From a virus, in the IMG/VR virus record IMGVR_UViG_3300028837_002278, positions 1 to 25,645 of that record: a stretch of DNA of 25,645 nt; one strand, given 5' to 3'. The position numbers were made by a program, and so were the translations under genes. Of the stretch, positions 1-5,234 are shown piece after piece (positions within the stretch are counted from its first letter, which is position 1; every line of letters starts with the position of its first letter). The notes under the pieces were generated by a model. The model was not told the DNA's origin and did not search any database. It saw only the letters and a program-made list of their open reading frames with translations.

Positions 1-11
1 ATATTATTTTA

Positions 12-383
12 ATGTTTGACACTTGGCATCAAGCATGTCAAATATTTCTTATAAGTAGTATTATTATATTAATAATGACAACTTCGGCTTGGTTTATAGT
101 TGCGGATTGTTGCGAGATTGAAAATACAAGAGAATTACTCTATAAATTCTTAAAAAAGATATATAAAATAGTATCTGTTTTTTTAATTTTTTTGATTATT
201 TTTCTGACTTTTTGCCCATCTACAAAACAGGCCGCTACAATTTATTTACTTCCTAAAATAACGTCAAATAAAAGTATGCAGCAGTTACCTTCAAAAACGG
301 CACAGCTATTATTAACGGAGGTAAAAAAGGAAATAAACACGTTAAACAATGTTGTACCGTCAAATATTGAGATTAAAAAATGA
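12..383 (+). CDS. Small phage protein with two transmembrane segments
   Basis: This 123-residue protein has two hydrophobic helices, roughly residues 10-32 and 52-68, joined by a polar loop and followed by a soluble tail of about 55 residues. The junction after the second helix, PSTKQAATIYLLPKI, resembles a motif I know from small two-helix membrane proteins in early regions of many phages, whose function is not established. It probably sits in the host inner membrane. The ATG lies only 11 bases from the window edge, so no ribosome site can be judged and the gene could start earlier. Its TGA overlaps the next ATG as ATGA, so it belongs to the same plus-strand operon. The membrane topology is clear from the sequence; no function is assigned. 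Confidence 0.7.
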   Translation: MFDTWHQACQIFLISSIIILIMTTSAWFIVADCCEIENTRELLYKFLKKIYKIVSVFLIFLIIFLTFCPSTKQAATIYLLPKITSNKSMQQLPSKTAQLLLTEVKKEINTLNNVVPSNIEIKK

Positions 384-598
384 TTACTAATGAACTAAGG
401 AATCAATTGTATTATAGAGAAAATTGGATAGAAATATATTGGCAGGGGGAATATAACCTATATTTTGTTATGATCGATTGGCGATTTTTATATATGGAAA
501 ATTTTTGCTCATTATCAGAAGTTAGCAATTGGATGCAGACATATAATTTGGCTATAAAGAGCACAGAAAATAGGATAACTCATGAAAAAATTAAATAA
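380..598 (+). CDS. Hypothetical protein, aromatic-rich, 72 aa
   Basis: I do not recognise this family. The protein is rich in Tyr and Trp (WIEIYWQ, LYFVMIDWRFLYM), which suggests a small compact beta-rich fold rather than a membrane helix. Its start overlaps the upstream stop as ATGA, and its own last 17 bases overlap the next gene. That spacing indicates translational coupling within the early operon. There is no strong Shine-Dalgarno, only the GAGATT of the preceding coding end. The evidence for a real gene is the open frame and the tight coupling on both sides; the function is unknown. Confidence 0.6.
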   Translation: MITNELRNQLYYRENWIEIYWQGEYNLYFVMIDWRFLYMENFCSLSEVSNWMQTYNLAIKSTENRITHEKIK

Positions 599-836
599 AA
601 AATATTGTGCCAAAGAATATGCAATTTATTCTATCCAATTTTATAAGAATAAATCTGATACATTAAGTTGTTTGGAGACAGCTAATAATCAATCACTTTT
701 AGAAAATGAAACACTAAATCTATATATGTTTGGTAGCAAGATTGCAAAGGGCAGTTTGCTTAACACAAAACAAAAAAAAGCTTTTTCAAGTTTTTGTCAG
801 GCTTTTTTGGATAATTATAAAGGGGATAAATCATGA
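582..836 (+). CDS. Hypothetical protein, 84 aa
   Basis: This basic, asparagine- and lysine-rich protein is unrecognised. It contains no membrane segment or catalytic motif that I can see. The ATG is preceded by AGGAT at a sensible distance inside the end of the upstream gene, and the two coding frames overlap by 17 bases. Its stop overlaps the next ATG as ATGA. It sits in a run of small coupled early genes, so it is probably a phage accessory or host-takeover protein, but that is inferred only from position. Confidence 0.55.
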   Translation: MKKLNKKYCAKEYAIYSIQFYKNKSDTLSCLETANNQSLLENETLNLYMFGSKIAKGSLLNTKQKKAFSSFCQAFLDNYKGDKS

Positions 837-1249
837 AAACGATAGGTATTGAAATAGCTAAAAAACTGAAAAAATTGGGTGTTAACCAATCTATAGCTTA
901 TATGCATTGGGTTAAAGAAATCGAGGTAGAACAAGAAAAAATTTATCAATTACCTTTTCAACAATTTTGTTATAAAGGATCAATAAAAGATAGTTTTGCT
1001 GCCTTAACTCTCGATGAGATTTTGGATATGTTGTCAGTAATAAAAAAAGAAAGTGTAAATTATCATCCATTAATTCAGAAAGTATTCGATAATTTATATT
1101 GTGCTTTTTATGCTGATTGTAATATTAATCGACATTTATATATAGAACCACAATGGGGTAAGAACCCAGCCGAAGCCACCGGTCAGCTTTTGATGTGGTG
1201 TATTGAAAATGAGTATGTTAAACCGGAGGAATTAAATGCAACTTTATAA
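833..1249 (+). CDS. Hypothetical early phage protein, 138 aa
   Basis: The protein starts with a basic helix-like segment (IAKKLKKLGVNQSIAYMHW). It ends with a region, EPQWGKNPAEATGQLLMWCIEN, whose style (NPAEA followed by a hydrophobic helix) recurs in small uncharacterised phage proteins. I cannot name a Pfam family for it. A GGGGAT ribosome site precedes the ATG, which overlaps the upstream stop as ATGA. The 3' end overlaps the Gp157-like gene by 14 bases, so the two are probably co-translated. No enzyme motif is visible. A DNA-binding role is possible given the basic N-terminus but is not supported further. Confidence 0.6.
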   Translation: MKTIGIEIAKKLKKLGVNQSIAYMHWVKEIEVEQEKIYQLPFQQFCYKGSIKDSFAALTLDEILDMLSVIKKESVNYHPLIQKVFDNLYCAFYADCNINRHLYIEPQWGKNPAEATGQLLMWCIENEYVKPEELNATL

Positions 1250-1712
1250 AATAGCGCACGAATATGAGCAAGCCTTAACAGTTATGCAAGAGGACGAATC
1301 TTTAACACCAGAAATTATTGAAGATTCGCTTGCTGTCATTAAAGACGACTTTGATACTAAAGTTATCAATATCTCATATGCTATTAAAAATCTTGAGGCA
1401 GAAGCTAATGCGATCCGAGAAGCTGAAAGAAATATGTCGGCCAGACGACAATCTATTGAAAAACATGTAGTTGGCATCAAAAATTACCTATTAACTAACA
1501 TGGAAAAAATGCTTGAGCCAAAAGAGATAAAGTGTCCTCATTTTGCGGTTAAAGTTAAGAAATGTCCGCCAAGTATTAAAATTCTTGATGAGACAAAACT
1601 TAAAGCAAAATATATCCGTACTAAAATTGAAAAAAGTCCCGATAAAACAAAAATGAAAATGGATCTAGAAGGTGCTGAATTAGTCCAAAAAAATAGATTG
1701 GAGATAAAATAA
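1236..1712 (+). CDS. Gp157-like (Siphovirus Gp157 family) protein
   Basis: The layout matches the Siphovirus Gp157 family: an N-terminal helix beginning LYKIAHEYEQAL, a long central coiled coil (about residues 35-95), then a beta-rich C-terminal part. The C-terminal part contains HFAVKVKKCPPSIKI and AKYIRTKIEKSPDKTKMK, equivalent to the family's L-K-NPPSV and KxxPDKxxIK signatures. The family is known from early regions of siphophages, often near single-strand annealing or replication genes, and one member has been linked to phage resistance; its biochemical role is not firmly known. A strong GGAGGAA precedes the ATG. The stop overlaps the next ATG as TAATG. At 158 residues the length is normal for the family. 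I am confident in the family, not in a function. Confidence 0.8.
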   Translation: MQLYKIAHEYEQALTVMQEDESLTPEIIEDSLAVIKDDFDTKVINISYAIKNLEAEANAIREAERNMSARRQSIEKHVVGIKNYLLTNMEKMLEPKEIKCPHFAVKVKKCPPSIKILDETKLKAKYIRTKIEKSPDKTKMKMDLEGAELVQKNRLEIK

Positions 1713-1879
1713 TGAAAACAATTAATTTAAACAATTATGACCATACTTGGCATCTTCGAAATGATGCTAATTGGGAAGCTTGTTATTTGGATATTTTATA
1801 TAATAGAATAATTTATCAGGAAAACTGGCCAAATTTTGGCCTTGAAATTTTAGATTACGCAGATATAAGAGGGAAATAA
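1712..1879 (+). CDS. Hypothetical small protein, 55 aa
   Basis: This short open frame starts with ATG in a TAATG overlap with the Gp157-like gene and ends one base before the csrA start, so it fills the gap exactly. The product begins MKTINLNNYDHTWHLR, contains WEACYLDILYNRIIYQENW, and ends DYADIRGK. It is rich in Trp, Tyr and Asn with no membrane helix or recognisable motif. The GAGAT of the preceding coding end serves as ribosome site. The tiling between two real genes, with overlap at the start, is the main evidence. No function can be assigned. Confidence 0.6.
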   Translation: MKTINLNNYDHTWHLRNDANWEACYLDILYNRIIYQENWPNFGLEILDYADIRGK

Positions 1880-1880
1880 A

Positions 1881-2084
1881 ATGTTAGTATTAACTAGAAA
1901 ACTCGGAGAAGTAATTTGTATTGGCGAAGATGCCAGTATAAAAATTCAGATATTAAATATTAGAAATAATCATGTTAAAATTGGAATTACTGCTCTTCCA
2001 GAAGTTCCAATACATCGAGAAGAAATATATAATAAAATACAGTTAGAAAATAAAAAACAATTTCCGCAAGGAGAAGAGGTATGA
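1881..2084 (+). CDS. csrA: CsrA/RsmA-family RNA-binding translational regulator
   Basis: The 67-residue product matches CsrA along its length: N-terminal MLVLTRKLGE with the RNA-binding L4 and R6, the central beta strands with VKIGITALPEV, and IHREEIY at residues 44-50, whose Arg46 corresponds to the essential Arg44 of E. coli CsrA. CsrA is a homodimer that binds GGA motifs in 5' leaders and alters translation or stability of the mRNA. A phage copy could redirect host metabolism or regulate phage messages. The ATG follows GAGGGA and lies one base after the upstream stop. The TGA overlaps the next start as ATGA, so it is an integral operon member. The short acidic C-terminal tail (QGEEV) is variable in the family. 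All expected RNA-contact residues are present. Confidence 0.93.
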   Translation: MLVLTRKLGEVICIGEDASIKIQILNIRNNHVKIGITALPEVPIHREEIYNKIQLENKKQFPQGEEV

Positions 2085-2365
2085 ATTACTCTATTGAAAC
2101 TTTTCTTTTTATTGCATATGTATGTTTAAATATACCGATAAACCATTATAATAGTTCAATTGATACAATACTTTGGGCGATAGAACAAGAACTTAAACAT
2201 TATCCTAAGACTTTTTTAAAAAAAGCCTTAACTGCTTATATAAACAATAGACCAAGAAGATCTTTATACTCGAACTCTATATATATAAGTAAAAAGATGC
2301 AAAGTCGCTTAGAAAAATTTATTGAAACAATCCCATATATTGAAACAAAAGAAGGAAAAGCATAA
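2081..2365 (+). CDS. Hypothetical protein, 94 aa
   Basis: I do not recognise this gene. It begins with a hydrophobic stretch (FLFIAYVCLNIPI, residues 8-20) that is too polar-flanked and short for a confident membrane anchor, followed by a basic helical region with LKKALTAYINNRPRRSLYSNSIY. There is a passing resemblance to FinO/ProQ chaperone segments in the LKKALTAY part, but the signature residues of that fold are not convincing. The ATG overlaps the csrA stop as ATGA, with GGAGAAGAGG immediately upstream. Co-translation with csrA suggests a linked role, which is inference only. Confidence 0.6.
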   Translation: MNYSIETFLFIAYVCLNIPINHYNSSIDTILWAIEQELKHYPKTFLKKALTAYINNRPRRSLYSNSIYISKKMQSRLEKFIETIPYIETKEGKA

Positions 2366-2368
2366 GAG

Positions 2369-2689
2369 ATGAAGATAGAACACTTATCAATCAATAAAAT
2401 ATTTTGGAAGTCTATAGGAATGCCACCACCAAAAGCTGAGTATAAATTTCATTCTACCCGAAAGTGGCGAATTGACTATGCTTGGCCAGATATTAAATTA
2501 GCTATAGAAATTGAAGGCGGTGTATTTAAGCGTAGCCATGGGCGACATACTAATCCTATGGGCTATATTAAAGATTTAGAAAAATACAATGCATTAACAG
2601 AAGCTGGGTGGGCTCTTCTTAGATATATTCCCGGCAAAATTAATTATAATCAAATTGTTAGAGTTTATAATGGAGCGGAGTTGAGATGA
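2369..2689 (+). CDS. PD-(D/E)XK endonuclease of the Vsr/DUF559-like fold, phage type
   Basis: The core reads FHSTRKWRIDYAWPDIKLAIEIEGG, then a GRHTNPMGYIKDLEKYNALTEAGWALLRYIPG tail (given here in short pieces: GRHTN, DLEKYN, GWALLRY). D36, E47, E49, H60, D69 and N74 are the conserved polar positions of the Vsr/DUF559-like nuclease fold, with E47-x-E49 forming the metal-binding signature. Small proteins of this type are common in phage replication and recombination regions, where they probably nick or process DNA. At 106 residues it is a single minimal catalytic domain. The ATG lies three bases after the preceding stop. The TGA overlaps the start of the first repeat gene as ATGA. The exact substrate is unknown. 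Confidence 0.85.
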   Translation: MKIEHLSINKIFWKSIGMPPPKAEYKFHSTRKWRIDYAWPDIKLAIEIEGGVFKRSHGRHTNPMGYIKDLEKYNALTEAGWALLRYIPGKINYNQIVRVYNGAELR

Positions 2690-2907
2690 ATCATAGTACT
2701 AAATTTTGGGTTATGGGTGGATCTAGGTCTGGGTCATCTAGGGCTGGGTCTAGGTCGTCTAGTTCTAGGTCTAGGTCTGGGTCGTCTAGTTCTAGGGCTA
2801 GGTCTTATAGGGCTTGGTCTAGGTCTTCTGGGTCTAGATCTAAGTCTAAATCTGGGATTTGGTCTGGATTTAGACCTGGGTCTTTGTCTGGATCTGGAAT
2901 TGAGTAA
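2686..2907 (+). CDS. Low-complexity Ser/Gly/Arg repeat ORF, copy 1 of 3
   Basis: The frame opens with MNHSTKFWVMGG and continues as alternating Ser with Gly, Arg or Lys for about 60 residues, encoded by TCT followed by GGG, AGG, GGA and similar codons. The start overlaps the endonuclease stop as ATGA. The first 46 bases are identical to copy 3 at 3369, and the start is also shared with copy 2 at 3180. A second forward frame is open across the same DNA (about 2690-2920, first good start GTG at 2717) and would give alternating Leu with Gly or Asp, ending LELSNTFY. In that frame most differences between repeat units are silent (CTG, CTA, CTT, TTA all Leu). Which frame is used, or whether ribosomes shift between them, cannot be settled from the sequence. 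The function is unknown. Confidence 0.4.
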   Translation: MNHSTKFWVMGGSRSGSSRAGSRSSSSRSRSGSSSSRARSYRAWSRSSGSRSKSKSGIWSGFRPGSLSGSGIE

Positions 2908-2940
2908 TACTTTTTATTAATTTAATCATAGGAGATTATT

Positions 2941-3180
2941 ATGCAAACATTAAATAATTTACAATCGTATTTAAATAAAAAAATTGTGATTTATTGTTGT
3001 CGGTATATTTATACCGGAACAGTAATAAGCATAGATGACTTTTCTTTACGATTAAAAGATGGTGGGATTATATATGAAACCGGAAGTCATAACGCCGATA
3101 ACTGGGAAAGTTTTGAGGCTATAAAAAAGGATCATTGTGTCGCTTTACAATCGATAGAAAGCTTCGGTGAATTTAAATAA
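2941..3180 (+). CDS. Conserved phage protein of unknown function, 79 aa
   Basis: The sequence LNKKIVIYCCRYIYTGTV, then YETGSHNADNWESFEAI, and a C-terminal IESFGEFK matches a small protein that I know from many phage early regions: KKVxIYCxRYxYTG, IVYETG and an AIExFG ending. No biochemical role is established for it. The beta-rich pattern with the G-x-x repeats suggests a small barrel-like fold. AGGAGA at 2931-2936 gives a good ribosome site, stronger than for its coupled neighbours, so it may be translated independently. It lies between repeat copies 1 and 2, and its TAA overlaps the ATG of copy 2 as TAATG. Confidence 0.75.
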   Translation: MQTLNNLQSYLNKKIVIYCCRYIYTGTVISIDDFSLRLKDGGIIYETGSHNADNWESFEAIKKDHCVALQSIESFGEFK

Positions 3181-3356
3181 TGAATCATAGTCCCAGATTT
3201 TGGATTATGGCTATGTCTGGGCTTTGGTCTATGTGTGGCTCTGGGTCTGGGCTTTGGTCTATGTGTGGCTCTGGGTCTGGGGTTAGATTTAGATCTAGGT
3301 CTTGGTCTGGATTTAAAGCTAGGTCTTTGTCTGAATCTAGATTTAGGCCTGAGTAA
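3180..3356 (+). CDS. Low-complexity repeat ORF, copy 2 of 3
   Basis: This frame encodes 58 residues starting MNHSPRFWIMAM and includes a perfect tandem duplication of GLWSMCGSGS (residues 14-33), then Ser/Arg/Phe-rich sequence ending RFRPE. It starts in a TAATG overlap with the upstream stop. Compared with copies 1 and 3 the N-terminal changes are T to P, K to R and V to I. The alternative frame reads through as Leu/Phe alternating with Gly, Cys, Asp or Lys and ends at a TAA that overlaps the ATG of copy 3 (3367-3371). That coupling is better than the 12-base gap left by this frame, so either frame may be the real one. Confidence 0.38.
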   Translation: MNHSPRFWIMAMSGLWSMCGSGSGLWSMCGSGSGVRFRSRSWSGFKARSLSESRFRPE

Positions 3357-3368
3357 TTTGTCATGCTA

Positions 3369-3521
3369 ATGAATCATAGTACTAAATTTTGGGTTATGGG
3401 TGGATCTAGGTCTGGATCTGGGTTGTCTAGATCTGGGTCTTGGTCTGGATCTGGGTCTAGGTCTGGGTCTTGGTCTGGATCTGGGTCTAGGTCTGGGTTT
3501 ATGTCTGAGGCTGGCTCTTGA
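3369..3521 (+). CDS. Low-complexity repeat ORF, copy 3 of 3
   Basis: The frame gives 50 residues: MNHSTKFWVMGG identical to copy 1, then Ser alternating with Gly, Arg and Trp, with GSWSGSGSRS duplicated at residues 23-42. It ends at TGA 3519-3521, leaving 45 bases before the AlpA-like gene. The alternative frame continues to a TGA that overlaps the ATG of that next gene as ATGA (3567-3570), the junction style used across this operon. This is further evidence that the Leu-alternating frame may be translated. No domain is recognisable in either product. Confidence 0.38.
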   Translation: MNHSTKFWVMGGSRSGSGLSRSGSWSGSGSRSGSWSGSGSRSGFMSEAGS

Positions 3522-3566
3522 GTGCAATGCTTTCATTATTGATTATAAAATTAATAGGAGAAAATT

Positions 3567-3794
3567 ATGATAAATTTAAAAATTCTTCGGTACAAACAGC
3601 TCTTCGAACTTGTCCCACTAAGCCGGTCAAGCCTTTGGCGTAGAATTAAAAATAAAACTTTTCCTAAACCGATCCCACTTGGCGGTATCTCTGTCGGCTG
3701 GGTGTATCAAGATATTGTTGATTGGATTAACCAGCAGAAAAAACAAAATATTCCTGATAAAGCCTTGGGAGGTGAGCCATGCAACGACAAATAA
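3567..3794 (+). CDS. AlpA-family helix-turn-helix regulator
   Basis: The 75-residue product has the AlpA (prophage CP4-57 regulator) layout: RYKQLFELVPLSRSSLWRRI at residues 8-27 is the helix-turn-helix with the SRSSLWR recognition helix, followed by KTFPKPIPLGG and the wing-like VGWVYQDIVDWINQ. Such proteins bind DNA to control excision or phage gene expression. AGGAG sits ten bases before the ATG. The last 16 bases overlap the DnaB-like gene, and a terminator-like hairpin begins right at its stop codon. The C-terminal tail after residue 58 is outside the conserved domain. The family call is firm; its target promoter is not visible. Confidence 0.88.
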   Translation: MINLKILRYKQLFELVPLSRSSLWRRIKNKTFPKPIPLGGISVGWVYQDIVDWINQQKKQNIPDKALGGEPCNDK

Positions 3795-4204
3795 AAAAGC
3801 CTGTCTCCTCACAGGATAAACAGGCTTTTTCTAAAAATTACGCCGAAGATAATATCATTTTTAACAACGTAAAGCAACCACATTCGGATGAAGCCGAGCA
3901 ATCTGTTTTAGGCGGTTTAATGTTGGATAATTCGGCATGGAATCGGATTGCTGGCCGTATTTGTGAGGCTGATTTTTACCGCACTGAGCATAAGTTAATT
4001 TTCCGTGCAATATCTGAACTAAGTAAAAGCAAAAAGCCTTTTGATATGGTTACGCTTTGCGAAGTATTAAAAGAACATAAAGCTTTTAATGAAAGTTATT
4101 TATTTGAATTAGCCAACAATACGCCTACTTCTGCTAATATTGATGCGTACTGCGATGTTGTTATAGAAAGGTTAAAGAAGAAAACTAATGGGGAAAACTT
4201 ATGA
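3779..4204 (+). CDS. Stand-alone DnaB N-terminal domain protein
   Basis: Residues 34-138 match the N-terminal domain of replicative helicase DnaB: PHSDEAEQSVLGGLMLDNSAW, DFYRTEHKLIF, PFDMVTLCEVLKEH and ELANNTPTSANIDAYCDVVIERL (in DnaB style throughout). The protein ends there: the linker and the RecA-type ATPase domain are absent, so at 141 residues it cannot unwind DNA. In DnaB this domain forms the collar that contacts primase and loaders. A free copy could act as a loader, an adaptor for host DnaB or primase, or an inhibitor; this is inference. GGAGG precedes the ATG, the only usable start before the domain. The first 33 residues are unlike DnaB and lie over a terminator-like hairpin. The next gene overlaps as ATGA. 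Confidence 0.85.
   Translation: MQRQIKKPVSSQDKQAFSKNYAEDNIIFNNVKQPHSDEAEQSVLGGLMLDNSAWNRIAGRICEADFYRTEHKLIFRAISELSKSKKPFDMVTLCEVLKEHKAFNESYLFELANNTPTSANIDAYCDVVIERLKKKTNGENL
3794..3833 (+). terminator. Intragenic terminator/attenuator-like hairpin
   Basis: AAAAAGCCTGT (3794-3804) and ACAGGCTTTTT (3820-3830) form a perfect 11-bp stem with a 15-base loop and a U-run on the 3' side. A smaller hairpin can use the same 5' arm: CCTGT (3800-3804) with ACAGG (3811-3815). The structure begins at the AlpA-like stop codon and lies inside codons 6-18 of the DnaB-like gene, so it would act before that gene is fully transcribed unless ribosomes open it. The two mutually exclusive pairings are typical of attenuators. 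Confidence 0.6.
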
Positions 4205-4539
4205 CTGATATTAAACAAAATTCAAAATTAGATTTGCAAGATAAAAATGGTAAAAACATCCGCGAAGGAGACGTTTTATTAATACCTGATGAATATACTG
4301 ATTCTATTAGTTCTATAGGCGGCCCCACTTACTCAGATAATCAAACATGTTCAGTAATTTTTCAGAAAGATAGAGCGGCTTATGGAGTAAATATTTTACA
4401 TTCTAGTTGGTTTACAAAAGGATTTCTTAGCTTTGATATGATGCTTGCAGACATGGGCGAAGATTTTGTTAAAGAAGAAGTGGAGATATTAGGGAATATC
4501 TATGATAATCCAGAATTAATTGAGGAATATGAATTATGA
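4201..4539 (+). CDS. YopX-like phage protein
   Basis: Two ends carry the YopX family signature: DKNGKNIREGDVL at residues 14-26 (family style LxDKNGKEIYEGDIV) and EILGNIYDNPELI at residues 95-107 (family style EVIGNIYENPELL). Between them is a beta-rich region. YopX proteins are common in phages of many hosts and have no established function. The usual N-terminal RAWD segment of the family is missing, so this is a short form of 112 residues. The ATG overlaps the DnaB-like stop as ATGA and its own stop overlaps the RNA ligase start in the same way. Confidence 0.75.
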   Translation: MTDIKQNSKLDLQDKNGKNIREGDVLLIPDEYTDSISSIGGPTYSDNQTCSVIFQKDRAAYGVNILHSSWFTKGFLSFDMMLADMGEDFVKEEVEILGNIYDNPELIEEYEL

Positions 4540-5174
4540 TTAAGTATCCTAAAATCCAATCAATTTTTAAACGTGACCAAAATACTCATTATTTCAGAGA
4601 GAATGAGTTCTCGTTGCCTGAATTTAGTTATTTGGCTGATAATGCTTGGCTTTTTACAGAAAAAATTGACGGAACTAATGTCAGAATTGACTGGAATCAT
4701 GAAACAAAACAAATCGAAATTGGTGGCCGTACTGATAATGCTCAAATGCCAATATTTCTATTAAAACGATTGAATGAATTATTTACTATTGATAAATTTA
4801 AAACTGTTTATCCTGATGTTTCAATGACATTGTTTGGTGAAGGATTTGGTAATAAAATTCAATCTCGAGGAAGTAAATATTTGCCAGATTCTGTTAATTT
4901 TGCACTATTTGATGTTTATATACATGACACATGGTTGGAAGCATCTAATATTATAGATGTTGCTGAAAAATTATCAATAATTTGTGTACCAAATATAGGG
5001 ATTGGATCAATAAAATATATTATTGATATAGTAAAATCTGGGTTAATTTCTAATTTTGGTAGTTTTGAAGCGGAAGGGATTGTCGCTAAACCTACCATTA
5101 ATTTGCTTACTAGAAGAGGACAAAGAATTATTACCAAAATTAAAAGTGCTGATTTTAAAATTAATCAAACTTAA
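4536..5174 (+). CDS. ATP-dependent RNA ligase (Rnl2-like)
   Basis: The nucleotidyltransferase motifs occur in order: motif I EKIDGTNVRI with the AMP-accepting Lys43, GGRTDN near 63-68, FGEGFGNKI at 100-108, motif IIIa FALFDVYI at 122-129, motif IV EAEGIVAKP at 178-186, and motif V TKIKSADFK with Lys201 and Lys203. This fits the RNA ligase/Rnl2-type Pfam family, which seals 3'-OH/5'-phosphate RNA ends through enzyme-AMP and RNA-AMP intermediates. Phage RNA ligases typically repair tRNAs cut by host anticodon nucleases. At 212 residues it is a minimal catalytic domain without the Rnl2 C-terminal domain. No polynucleotide kinase is seen nearby. It is the last large gene of the plus-strand operon. 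Confidence 0.9.
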   Translation: MIKYPKIQSIFKRDQNTHYFRENEFSLPEFSYLADNAWLFTEKIDGTNVRIDWNHETKQIEIGGRTDNAQMPIFLLKRLNELFTIDKFKTVYPDVSMTLFGEGFGNKIQSRGSKYLPDSVNFALFDVYIHDTWLEASNIIDVAEKLSIICVPNIGIGSIKYIIDIVKSGLISNFGSFEAEGIVAKPTINLLTRRGQRIITKIKSADFKINQT

Positions 5175-5178
5175 CATA

Positions 5179-5205
5179 GCCTGGCGCAGCATAGTGAAGC
5201 AAAAC
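5179..5205 (+). repeat. Short GCGCAGC...GAAGCAAAACG repeat, copy A
   Basis: Starting just after the RNA ligase stop, the DNA reads TAGCCTGGCGCAGC, five other bases, then GAAGCAAAACGCAG. A related sequence lies just after the portal stop on the minus strand (22103-22155), in the same orientation relative to the upstream gene, sharing GCGCAGC and the 11-base GAAGCAAAACG. Confidence 0.55.
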
Positions 5206-5234
5206 GCAGATTTATTAAGGGAAGGAAGCTAATT

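Larger units (their letters stand above)
2711..3515 (+). repeat. Three blocks of degenerate TCTNGG hexamer repeat
   Basis: Blocks at about 2711-2895, 3210-3345 and 3399-3510 are built from hexamers such as TCTGGG, TCTAGG, TCTTGG and TCTGGA, giving a strongly G/T-rich plus strand in otherwise AT-rich DNA. Copies 2 and 3 each contain a perfect tandem duplication of a 30-base unit. Each block starts after the same leader (ATGAATCATAGT, then TTTTGG and TTATGG). Only the 79-residue gene at 2941-3180 interrupts the cluster. The tract is likely to expand and contract by slippage or recombination. Confidence 0.85.

Noticed and set aside
2081-2365. Possible FinO/ProQ RNA chaperone next to csrA
   Set aside because: Only the LKKALTAY segment resembles the fold; the conserved Arg/Tyr pattern and the following loop of ProQ do not align, so I left it as unknown.
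2711-3515. CRISPR-like array or diversity-generating template repeat
   Set aside because: The units are contiguous hexamers without spacers, and no Cas or reverse transcriptase gene is present.
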